From positions 255,501 through 319,500 of the forward strand of contig NC_089045.1 of assembly GCF_034140825.1 (NCBI RefSeq): DNA of 64,000 nucleotides, given 5' to 3'. The notes under the pieces were generated by a model. The model was not told the DNA's origin, did not search any database, and saw only the letters and a program-made list of their open reading frames with translations. Positions 55,168 through 64,000 of the stretch are shown here, piece after piece. Both the position numbers and the translations under genes were made by a program. Every line of letters begins with the position of its first letter. The stretch's first letter is position 1. This stretch comes from Oryza sativa Japonica Group. Taxonomy: Eukaryota > Streptophyta > Magnoliopsida > Poales > Poaceae.

Positions 55168-58073
55168 ATGGTGTACAAGAAGTTAAGTGAACTAACAACT
55201 AGAGGACATACATGGAACATCAAAGTAAAAGTCATGAGATTATGGGACTCGGTCAATTCAGCAACAGATGAATTACTCAGTCTTGATATGATCCTAATGG
55301 ATGAACAGGTTTTATTTCTTTTACTTACCTAAACAATCGATCAAGTTTATCTTCCATAAACAATAACTGTTTTTTTTATTTTCCATAATTAATACTCCCT
55401 CCATCTACTTTTGATAGTCATATTTCTAAATCTAAAAAATCTATTTTTGATAGGCATATTTCAATCCAACAACCTATCATCTTAATGACTTTCTCGGATT
55501 TAATGCATGACTCTCCATTCTTCCACACAAGATTGGTTGCATGGACATCGAGAAATGTAAATATTAATGAATCGCTTGTTTACGAGGAATGACTAGTAGC
55601 ATGTTTAAATGGATGATAAGTAGAATCACTTATCATTGGTCTGTGTGTCAAGATGAAATATGAATATCAAAAGTAGATGAAGGGAGTAATTTTTTTTTTT
55701 ATCAACAGGGAGATGTAATTCATGCATCTATATGGAAGAAACTGATAGACAACTACAAAACACAAATCAATGAAAGCTCAGTCTATGTATTCGGTAACTT
55801 CAAAGTTCAAGAATCCCAAAAATATCGTCCAGTTTGCAATGACCTTAAAATCACTTTCATGTACAACACAAAGGTCAAACAAGTCAAAGAAACAGCTGAA
55901 AGTTTTCCTGAGTATTACTTTGATTTTGCTAGCATTGACACATTACAAGACCGTGCAAATAAAGACCAACATTTATCAGGTAAAATCTATTGCTTTTTTA
56001 TCTTTATTTTAACATATGATATTGTTATTAGTTGATTTTCAATCCTTCAAATGTTGCAGACGTCATTGGACTACTAACCCGAATGAAACCAATTGAAACA
56101 AGGATGACAAGGAAAAACACCCCTAACCCACGACTTGCAGAAATTCGTGAGATTGAACTTCTACTATTAGGGTAAATATTGTTATGGCCAATATTTTTTT
56201 AACCATTACAAACTATTTTCATGCCATTGAAAATCTATAATATTTATGCCAATTGAAATTTACAGGGGGGATAAGATCAGATTAACATTGTGGGGGCAAT
56301 TGGCTCGATTTTTTAGCGAAGATGTAATTGGCAACCAAACAGTTGTCATTGTTACATCAACAACAGTGCAAGAATATATAGGTAATAACACAAACTATGG
56401 AAATCAGATTGTTCTTTTTATTTATATAATATAAACTAACTAATAACCATGATTATATAGGTTTATCTCTAAGGTCAAGCAGTGCCACGAGAATATATAC
56501 AAATCTACACATACGTGAGACATGGACACTTATTGACAGGTATATGTTATTTTAATACTGATTTTTAGTAACATAATACAAATCCTTCTTTGATTCAAAT
56601 ATTTATGCCTCATAGACAATTCTCCGAAGAAACAATACCAAAAATGATGGAAGTAGATAAGAGCACACAAGGAACAAGGGAGGAGCAAATGTTCTACAAC
56701 AGAAAAACACTCAAGGATATAACAGAAATGCGGCATGGCAACCCAGGAAGTCAGGTAATTCCTACATAAATTTTATCTTAATATACTTGGCAATTATATA
56801 TATCCTTAAAAAATTTCATAAATTGCAGGAATTTGTGTTTACATCAAAAGTTACGATTGATCGAGTACAAGAAAATATTCAATGGTGGTACATGTCGTGC
56901 AATCTTTGTAATAAAATAGTTATTCAGAAAAACGATAAATACCATTGCAGGAACTGCAATAAATATCCAGAAAATACAACGCCTAGGTAAGATTACTTCT
57001 TTTTTTTGTAAATAGTAGTACTTACGTAATAATTTTTTGGCATTAACCACAATTCCATATTAGGTACCGACTACGACTCCAAATAAGTGATCACACGACA
57101 TCTACAAGCTGTACTATATTTGATGATGTGGCACAAAGCATGCTAGAGACACCTGTCTCATCATTACTCAATTTACTAGATGGCAAAAACGACGAAATTC
57201 CTAACATTATTCAACAACTCTGTGGAAAACAACTCATCTTCAAGTTCAAGCTCAGTGAACAAAATCTGACTGAAGGCACACCAAACTATGTTGTCAAAAG
57301 GACATTTGTGCCTGATTATATGCTTGAGAAGCAATACCTCATTAATAAGGCTGAAGAGGTAAAGCAGGCTACTACTGATTTTTTACAACACAAAATCTTG
57401 AAAATTTTATTTCTGAAATGTTTCCACATTATGATTTTACAGGAGTTAATGGACGACGATGTGGATAACATACTAAAACAAGATAGAGAGACAGATCAAC
57501 AGGTATTTGAACATATAATACAAATATTCATTTATTTATAATATATAGCACATATGACAAATACTTTATTGCCTTTGAAGGAACAAACCAGCAGGGGCCC
57601 TCTTATTAAAAAACAGATCCATCTCACTGCTACCCGTGAAGCAAGAGCTAGAGGATAGTGACCAGGAAATCATGAGTGAAGATGAACTCACTTCGTCGGA
57701 CAAACCTCCCAGTTGCAAACAAATAAGACGGAGGACATACATAATAGAAGACGATTCAGAAGAGGAGAGCAACGAAACAAGTATGATAAAATGTGTAGAT
57801 GCAAAAGTTCGAGGCAAAAATGCAAAAGGCGCTCATGCAAAACCCACAAAGGCAGAAATCAGAAATGACAACTACAGCCATGAAATAAACAAATCAGTTG
57901 TTCAAGAATCCATCAAGGCAGGAAAAAGACAGGCGAAAACCATCAATGGCATAGGCAAGGAAAGCTCTGTTGAGAAACGTAAGAAAACATGTGTTCAACC
58001 AGACAATATAGCATGCAACACAAGGCCTCAGAGAACAAGGAAAATGAATTCTAAGTATACAGATAGTGCTTAG
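55168..58073 (+). CDS. RPA1-like single-stranded-DNA-binding protein of the Helitron
   Basis: Exons with GT-AG introns begin 55168-55308, 55709-55979 and 56060-56171, with the fourth from 56266, and continue to about 57503. They encode KLSELTTRGHTWNIKVKVMR (first OB-fold), GDVIHASIWKKLIDNY and the DUF223-like YVFGNFKVQES...KYRPVCNDLKITF. A second OB-fold has IELLLLGGDKIRLTLWGQLA. A zinc ribbon CNLCNKIVIQKNDKYHCRNC (about 56900-56957) precedes a third OB-fold (RYRLRLQISDHTTSTSCTIF). This is the RPA70-like protein found in plant Helitrons, expected to coat single-stranded DNA during rolling-circle transposition. The last part is a Lys/Arg-rich tail (57574-58073, QELEDSDQEIMSEDEL). The simple phase-0 splice after ETDQQ enters the wrong frame for this tail and stops early, so the terminal exon structure or integrity is doubtful. 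Intron 1 contains a Stowaway MITE. Confidence 0.8.
55395..55686. mobile_element. Stowaway-like MITE in RPA-like intron 1
   Basis: The ends CTCCCTCCATCTACTTTTGA and TCAAAAGTAGATGAAGGGAG are flanked by TA at 55393-55394 and 55687-55688. It is an inverted relative of the copy at 53865-54128. It sits about 20 bp upstream of the exon 2 acceptor. Confidence 0.9.
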
Positions 58074-58620
58074 AGCTCATGAGAATAGTTCATAATTAGC
58101 AGTACCTCGGTAGAATATCCTGCAGTTAATGATACTAGCTAGAAAGAATAGCTCATAGTCAATACAGATCATTACATGTACTATATTATAATAGCTGAAT
58201 ATTGTATGTGAATAAACTGAGATATATTACTATGCGATCTGTTATTTTATTTATGATTTTTTATCACCTCTATATATACAGACCTAATTTTGCAACCGAT
58301 TGCACATGAAGCATCCAAACATATAATTCATGCAAATGATTAGAAAAGAAAAATAGCGTCAACCAACCTTTGCCTGCCTGCCAATTCCCCCAGGCTCGCC
58401 ACCCTGGCCGATCCGTGACCCAACCACCGCACCACCTCCACCTTACATTTTGCTGGATGCTGAAATGAGACCCAAAATAGCAGATTTTGTTATGGCCAAA
58501 TTTTTTGGTGAAAACCAGCTAAAGGCGAATACTAAAAGAGTTGTGGCAACATAGTGAGTATTCGTTTGAAAACCTGACCTTAATTTTCATATAAAAGTAT
58601 TTGATTAGCATTTAACAATT
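58074..58620. other. Helitron interior without genes
   Basis: AT-rich 3' flank of the RPA-like gene with no recognised feature. Confidence 0.4.
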
Positions 58621-58626
58621 TTCCCA

Positions 58627-59300
58627 TCATATACCTCGAGCAGTCGGCGCAAAAGCTCTCCACCGACGAAGCTCGCCGCCCGTTGGATCTAGCAGCAGCA
58701 TGTGGAGTTGGGGCAAGTGGGTGTCGGAGATCTGAGAGCTGCGCAAGAACTCGCGCATCTGGCTCTGCACGTTTGCCACCGCCGTGCCATCAAGGGCCGC
58801 GCCACCCCCGTCCTCTTCAACTAACCGGAGATCGCGCACGTGCTTCCCCGCTCGGCTTCGGCAGCCCCCAACGACGTGAGAGCCACACGGCGCTCGCGAC
58901 GGCGATGGACGACCCCGATCCGGCGGCGGTCGCGGCAGCGCCTCGCCAAAAAGCGACTGGACTCGATAGAGATAGCCGGATCCGGCGGCTACGACATCGC
59001 CGACCATGCCGAAGAAAGGAGCAGCGGTGAGGAGGGGAATATGGACCCCATGCTGAGAGAGAAGTTTCCCTCAGGTTCCACCTCTCCCTTTCAGTTACTT
59101 CTCCTCATCGGATTTGACCTCACCTGATCAGATCTGGCCATTGAAGGAGGTGAGAAGGGTGATAAGAGGCAGCACAGGAAGAAACGAGAGAAGAGGAGAG
59201 GAGAAGAAACTAGAGACTGGCTGTGAGGATTGGGATGGGCATGGGCGGCTGAAACGAGAAAAATCAACATATGTATCTACCGTCCCCTCCACTTTCTCTT
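58627..59300. other. GC-rich gene-like fragment inside Helitron
   Basis: Sharply GC-rich sequence stands out against the AT-rich Helitron. The minus strand has a 126-codon frame with REFLRSSQISDTHLPQLHML and LLDPTGGELRRWRAF. The plus strand also has frames of about 100 codons. The composition suggests a captured piece of a grass gene's first exon. I do not recognise the family, and I cannot choose the strand with confidence. Confidence 0.4.
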
Positions 59301-59330
59301 TCTTTTTCTTTTTCTATTTGTTGAGATGAA

Positions 59331-60098
59331 ATTTTTGGGTTGTAGCACAAAATTTAAATCAATACCTTCAAAGATACATATGTTGATTAATATATAAAGA
59401 TTTGTCTTACTAAGTACGATAAACAAAAGTAAGAAATTATATATTATTTATTTATTATATATATTATAATTTAAAAACATAGTCAAATATATATTTTGAA
59501 GATCGTGTCATTATCCAAAACATCAAAGATGTGTACTACATCCAACATATTATTTTCTTCACACATGCAAAACAAAGCAATTTATTAGCATATAGCTAAT
59601 TAAGTATTAGTTAGAAAAACTTAAAAAATAGATTTATATTATTATAAAAATAATTTTACTTTTAAGTACCCTGACATGTGAAATTAGTTGAAATTAATAA
59701 TTTAATTCTATACAGCATTTATATATAGATGGAGTTAAGATATCTGTAACACTGATTTTAACGGCGTTGTCTTATCTCACACGCAAACATTTAATACTTT
59801 TTTTTCATCCACATTTAATGCTCCATGCATGTGTCCAAACATTTGATGTGACGGAAGTTTTAGAAGTTTGAAGGGAACTCAACACTGTCTGAAATAGAAG
59901 TCATAAAATGTAAAAAAAACGTGATACATCGAATAATCAAATAAAGGGGTGACTAACGAATAAGAGTTAGCGACTGAAATCGCTTTTAAAACCTATAAAA
60001 TTGTTCGGCCTTTTGAAGTCCCAAAATAATGAGACAGCTATTTAACAAAATATAAGAAAACTCATATGTAAAAGAAGATAATTTTATATGGACGCTAG
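59331..60098. other. AT-rich Helitron 3' region
   Basis: No coding signal. It leads into the terminal palindrome at 60099-60114. Confidence 0.45.
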
Positions 60099-60127
60099 CC
60101 GCGCAATTGCGCGGGTCACCCTGCTAG

Positions 60128-60655
60128 TTTGTGTATAAGTTTTCGAAGTTCTATATCTTGAACATTATATAGAGTGGATTTCGCAATATTTTACATATGT
60201 AAGTTTACATATATTATTTTTACTTTGCATTAATTCTAAGCAGAATGTTGACATCATCCATAATGATAAAAATTAGCAAATCTGCCTAACAAGCAGAATG
60301 TTGGGCATAAGAACAAAGAGCATTAACTAGCTGTGTCTTCACCTAGAAGCAATGTGACAAAAACCAATGCAACGTTTTCAATGAATAGAACTAAAGGGAA
60401 GAACTGGTCGTGCACTGAACAAATTAAACCAGACACTTAGTTGAACTGAAATTACCGGTCCATAGATAGGCGGCGCATAAAACCTCAGAGAGATGATTAA
60501 TTTATGAGTTGCATGAAGATCGAAGTCAGAGATGTACAGGGAAAATACGAAGATAAAATAGAAGCAAACTAAAATATATTGCATTGTCAAATAGTCAATC
60601 CAATATGGCATAATGAAGTACATTAGGTCATACTTTATAAATCCGTAATTTACGG
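60128..60655. other. Spacer between Helitron and LINE
   Basis: No gene recognised. A 15-bp palindrome TCCGTAATTTACGGA (60643-60657) abuts the LINE start. Confidence 0.4.
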
Positions 60656-60727
60656 ATGCTAGGGTTTTGGCGGCGCCCAGGCGACTGGGGCGCGGCGGCC
60701 ATCTTCTCCTTTGGGAGGGTTCTTTGG

Positions 60728-62743
60728 ATGGAGTTCGTCTTTGTTCCACCGGCAAAGTTTGGTCCTGTGACGTTTGATTCTACTGTTCGCATCTCTGGAG
60801 ATCATGGAAATCTCTCTGGTGGTCTTCAGCAGTTTGAGAATCCTCTCTCATCTGGTGGGGTGAGACCTGTCCCACTATGGAAGCGGTCCACGTTCTTAGG
60901 TATTTCTCTGTTGGCTATCAAGTTCTGGGATGTTCATGAGACAATCGGTTCCGGCAGGTTTGGTCATCTACGTAACTTCGTCTCAGTTTTGTCCTTTGGA
61001 AAGACGTATGTGTATGAATCCAATCTAGACTCTGGCTCCTCCTATAAAAACACACATGTGGTTTCCACAACGATACGTCCTTTGCAAACTCTGGAGATTC
61101 TCCTGTCAGGTTTTGATCTAGGTCCTGGGCAGTGTTCTCTCAATATCCATCTCATGGTGAAATCTCTCAGTGGGGGCGACAAAGGGACCATCAATGCGAT
61201 GGTTACCCGCCCGAAGCTGAAGGATGACGCCGTATTGGATCTAGGGAACAAAGAGGTAGAGGATTCCAGGGCTCTGGTGAAAGCTGGGCAGGATCTGGTG
61301 GCGGCACCCCCGGCAGATGATCAAGCGGTGGATGTGGTATTGCAATCTAGTTCAGGCGTCAACTTGGGTCCTGAAGCACATATGGAGGGTGCAGTTTTGG
61401 AGGAAGAAGAAGATGCAATTGAAGTGGAACTTGACAAGGAGGAAGTCAAGCGTGCAGGACAATGGACTATCCTAGCGAGATTCTAGTTGCTCAAATTCCC
61501 CAACCAGGTGGCCTTATTTGAGGACATGGGTAGAGCTTGGCGACTCAGAGCGGAGATGAGTTACAAATCTCTAAAGGACAATCTTTTCATCGTCACCTTT
61601 AATGCTGAGGGAGACCATAAGTTTGTTCTGCAAGGCGGCCCATGGATTCACAGAGGAGATGCTCTGATTGTAGCTGATTTCAATGGCCTTTTGAGTCCAT
61701 CGATGGTCCCCTTGGAGTCAGTGCCAATTTGGGTAAGGATATATGATCTGCCCTTAGTAATGATGAACAAAGCTAGAGGTGAGCTGTATGGGAGTAAACT
61801 CGGCAAGGTCAGGGAAGAGGATGTGCAGCAAGATGGCAGCAACAAGCATGATTTCTTCCGCATTCGTGTTGATCTCCCGGTTAATCGTCCCCTGAAAAGA
61901 CAGATTGCAATCAAAATCAAGATCAAAGGTGTTGAGGAAATCAGAAGGTTCAATCTTCGTTATGAGAGGGTGCCGCACTTCTGCTTCTTTTGTGGTTTCA
62001 TTGGTCACTCAGATAAAGAGTGCGAGAAAAGATTAGCCAATGAGGCTCAACCACTCATGTTCTCTGCTGATCTACGCTGCTCTCTTCTTAAAGCTTTCGA
62101 ACGGAAAATCAGCAAGGTTAAGGCAAATCAGAGTGCCGGGGTTCAGAGGAAGCTTGTGTTCAGAGGCGCAGGTAGTGCTAGCTCTTCTTCAGCGGGGAAT
62201 AAACAGGGAGACTACTTCTACACTGACCCACCAACCAGAATCAATGCCTACGATGGTTTTGATTCAAGAGAAGAGGAAGGGGATGAGTTAGTTGATGCTC
62301 AACTTGCTGAAAAGGCTGGCTCGCTGCATATGTCTGACAGTACTTTGTCCCGTAAGAACCAAACAAATAAGTTTTCAGCTGGGGATGAGTTAGCATCACT
62401 TCCATCATTCGAGATGATCCCGGCCATTAGGAACCTGGGCACTCAACAGGAGTCTACTGAGGACGTGTCCAATGAGGCTACTATCAGCCCAATCAAGAGG
62501 AAAGGGTCTGATAATGCTCAACTGAAGATAATGGGCAAAGTGCAACAGGCTCTGTTGGAGTTTGATCAGAGTGAATCTCAGGGAGGATCGGGGCAGGGGA
62601 AGACAGGGGCCCCTGCTCGAGCCTCGAAGCGTTTCAAAAAGGATGAGAAGGCTGAGAACACAGCGGTGGATATGGAAGCAACCAGTCTCGGGGCTACTGG
62701 TAAACTGGCGAGACCTATGGCTGGGTCTCGCCAGGAGCAATGA
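60728..62743 (+). pseudogene. LINE ORF1 (DUF4283 and CCHC zinc knuckle)
   Basis: The frame starts near MEFVFVPPAKFGPVTFDSTV and is open to the TAG at 61484, directly after GQWTILARF, a point where relatives have a Tyr codon. It resumes in the same frame (KFPNQVALFEDMGRAWRLRA) to 62743. The DUF4283 core includes DNLFIVTFNAEGDHKFVLQG and PLESVPIWVRIYDLP. The zinc knuckle is CFFCGFIGHSDKEC with spacing C-x2-C-x4-H-x4-C. ORF1 proteins bind the LINE RNA and accompany it to the nucleus. One stop codon is the only visible lesion. Confidence 0.88.
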
Positions 62744-64000
62744 TTTGTTTAGCCTGAAACTGTCGTGGTATGGGCAACACTGCGACAGTTCGTGATATGT
62801 GCTCCTTAGTTAAGGAAGCCGATGCCCGTTTGCTCTTCCTGTGTGAAACTAGGCAAAAGGTGGAAAAAGTGTGTCGTGTGCGTAGAAGATTGGGTCTTAA
62901 AGGTTTTGTGGGTGTCAGTAGTGATGGGATGAGTGGTGGTTTAGCGTTGTTTTGGCATGAATCTGTTTCCGTCGATGTCAGAGTTTTGAATAAGAATTTC
63001 ATTGATGTGTATATGCGCTTGTCTCCGGATGATCCCTTGTGGCATGTTACTTTTGTGTATGGTGAACCTCGGGTTGAAAATCGCCATCAGATATGGACTG
63101 CGCTTAGAAATATCAGCCAAACATCAAACCTTCCATGGCTGGTTATGGGAGATTTTAATGAGACTATGTGGCAATTCGAGCACTTTTCAAGAACCTAGAG
63201 GAATGAGTCTCAAATGCAAGCCTTTCGGGATGTTCTTCAGGATTGTGAGTTGCACGACCTTGGTTTTCAAGGTGTGCCTCATACTTATGACAATAGGAGA
63301 GATGGATGGAACAATGTAAAGGTTAGATTGGATCGTGCTGTTGCCAATAATGGTTGGAGAGACATCTTTCCCTCCGCTCAAATTGTCCATCTTGTCTCAC
63401 CTTGTTCTGACCATTGCCATGTGCTTCTCAAGCTTGTTTCAGTGGAATACAACCAGCCTAGACAGAAATGTCTGCACTACGAGATCCTATGGGAAAGAGA
63501 GCCTGACTCAGCACAGGTGATTAAAGATTCTTGGTCCAGTTCGGGTGAGAAATCAGACTTGGGGGACATAAATCGGTCTCTCGCAAAAGTCATGGCGGCT
63601 TTGCGTTCCTGGAGCAAAACAAAGGTGAAAAATGTGGGTAGAGAACTTGCAAAGGCAAGGAAGAAGCTGGGGGACTTGATTGCTTCAGATGCTGATAATT
63701 CCCAAATTCGTTTTGCCACTGACCAAATGAATGAACTGTTATACAAAGAGGAAATGCTTTGGCTTCAGTGGTCTAGAGTGAATTGGCACAAGGAAGGAGA
63801 TAAGAATACCAAATTTTTTCATAGTAGGGCGGTATGGAGAGCAAAAAAGAATAGAATCACAAAACTGAAAGATTTGCAGGGTACTGTGCACCGTACGACA
63901 ACAGCAATGGAATCAATGGCAACTGATTATTTCCAGGAGATGTTTGCTGCAGACCCGACCTTGAACCCTGAATCTGTCACCAGATTATTCCAAGCTAAGG
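62740..64000 (+). pseudogene. LINE ORF2 N-terminal part (endonuclease, before RT)
   Basis: The ATG at 62740 overlaps the ORF1 stop as ATGA. The opening reads MICLA, a TGA stop where relatives have Trp (62755-62757), then NCRGMGNTATVRDMCSLVKE. APE-type endonuclease motifs follow: LLFLCETRQ (catalytic Glu), HVTFVYGEPRVENRHQIW and WLVMGDFNETMW. A TAG at 63196-63198 interrupts, then the same frame is open from 63199 to the window edge, including GVPHTYDNRRDGWNNVKVRL and SDHCHVLLKL. The linker WSRVNWHKEGDKNTKFFHSR immediately precedes the reverse transcriptase in plant LINEs. Confidence 0.88.

Larger units (their letters stand above)
53576..60127 (+). mobile_element. Helitron carrying an RPA-like gene (about 6.55 kb)
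   Basis: The right end is diagnostic: a perfect 16-bp palindrome CCGCGCAATTGCGCGG (60099-60114), TCACCCTG and a terminal CTAG at 60124-60127, followed by host T. The left end is TCTATCTATCTATTATATTA, preceded by host A at 53575. TC could start at 53576, 53580 or 53584 because of the repeat. Helitrons transpose by rolling circle between A and T without target duplication, as seen. The interior holds a multi-exon RPA1-like gene (55168 onward), a GC-rich fragment (58.6-59.3 kb) and three MITEs. I found no Rep or PIF1-type helicase motifs, so it is probably non-autonomous. Confidence 0.8.
60656..64000 (+). mobile_element. LINE (plant L1-type), 5' portion, runs off window
   Basis: The element reads from a CTAGGGTTTTGGCGGCGCCC leader near 60659 through ORF1 (to 62743) and overlapping ORF2 (from 62740). 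Reverse transcriptase would follow beyond 64000. ORF order, the DUF4283 plus zinc-knuckle ORF1 and the ATGA overlap match plant L1-type LINEs. Three in-frame stops are visible (TAG 61484-61486, TGA 62755-62757, TAG 63196-63198) and no frameshifts, so decay is light. The 5' end looks close to complete. The target duplication cannot be tested because the 3' end is outside. Confidence 0.9.

Noticed and set aside
61487-62743. The second part of LINE ORF1 considered as a separate gene
   Set aside because: It has no ATG at its start and continues in the same frame as the upstream part. DUF4283 begins at the join, so it is one interrupted ORF1.

Overview
The window looks like nuclear DNA of a grass, almost certainly rice. 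The evidence is intron-rich genes with GC-rich first exons, several Stowaway (CTCCCTCC ends, TA target duplication) and Tourist-like (TTA/TAA duplication) MITEs, Mutator-like, Helitron and LINE remnants, and solo LTRs. The gene order (trichome-birefringence-like gene, clathrin heavy chain, calmodulin-like, AMT-type ammonium transporter, CHUP1) matches my memory of the nearly identical short-arm ends of rice chromosomes 11 and 12. I cannot tell from sequence alone which copy this is.

Layout. 0-13.4 kb is repeat-rich and gene-poor: LINE tails and a LINE ORF2 fragment, a decayed phytepsin (aspartic protease) fragment, Tourist-like and Stowaway MITEs, two solo LTRs (8.3-9.4 and 10.4-11.8 kb) and a 485-bp hAT-like element with an 8-bp target duplication. 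13.6-17.7 kb holds a four-exon TBL gene (+). 20.4-30.1 kb holds an apparently intact clathrin heavy chain gene (+, about 30 exons). 31.3-31.8 kb holds an intronless calmodulin-like gene (-). 32.9-34.3 kb is a Mutator-like element with long terminal inverted repeats and a GC-rich core. 35.4-36.9 kb is a frame-disrupted DUF3615/PIR2-like gene (+), facing a C-terminally truncated ammonium transporter (-, 36.9-37.9 kb). 38.9-40.9 kb is MRT4 (-, 8 exons, 233 aa).

41.1-42.7 kb is a mosaic: a Mutator-type terminus, two pieces of a 3-ketoacyl-CoA synthase (-) and a MYB3R-like C-terminal piece (+). It is followed by an intact tRNA-Ile(AAT) gene. 43.2-48.0 kb is CHUP1 (-, 9 exons, 930 aa), with a LINE inserted in an intron next to a duplicated splice donor. 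49.0-50.6 kb is a farnesol/phytol kinase-like gene (-, 6 exons, 274 aa). 51.2 kb has a Helitron-type 3' end and 51.7-52.0 kb a calmodulin pseudogene.

53.6-60.1 kb is a complete-looking Helitron (5' TC, 16-bp palindrome, 3' CTAG, A/T insertion site). It carries a multi-exon RPA1-like single-stranded-DNA-binding gene and three MITEs, and I find no Rep/helicase gene. 60.66 kb to the window end is the 5' portion of a LINE, with ORF1, then ORF2 endonuclease, running off the edge.

The host genes serve unrelated jobs: wall acetylation, endocytosis, calcium sensing, 60S assembly, chloroplast movement and isoprenoid alcohol phosphorylation. There is no operon-like logic. The notable biology is transposon-driven: an RPA-only Helitron, gene-fragment shuffling, and two convergent genes that have both lost their 3' ends at a shared junction.
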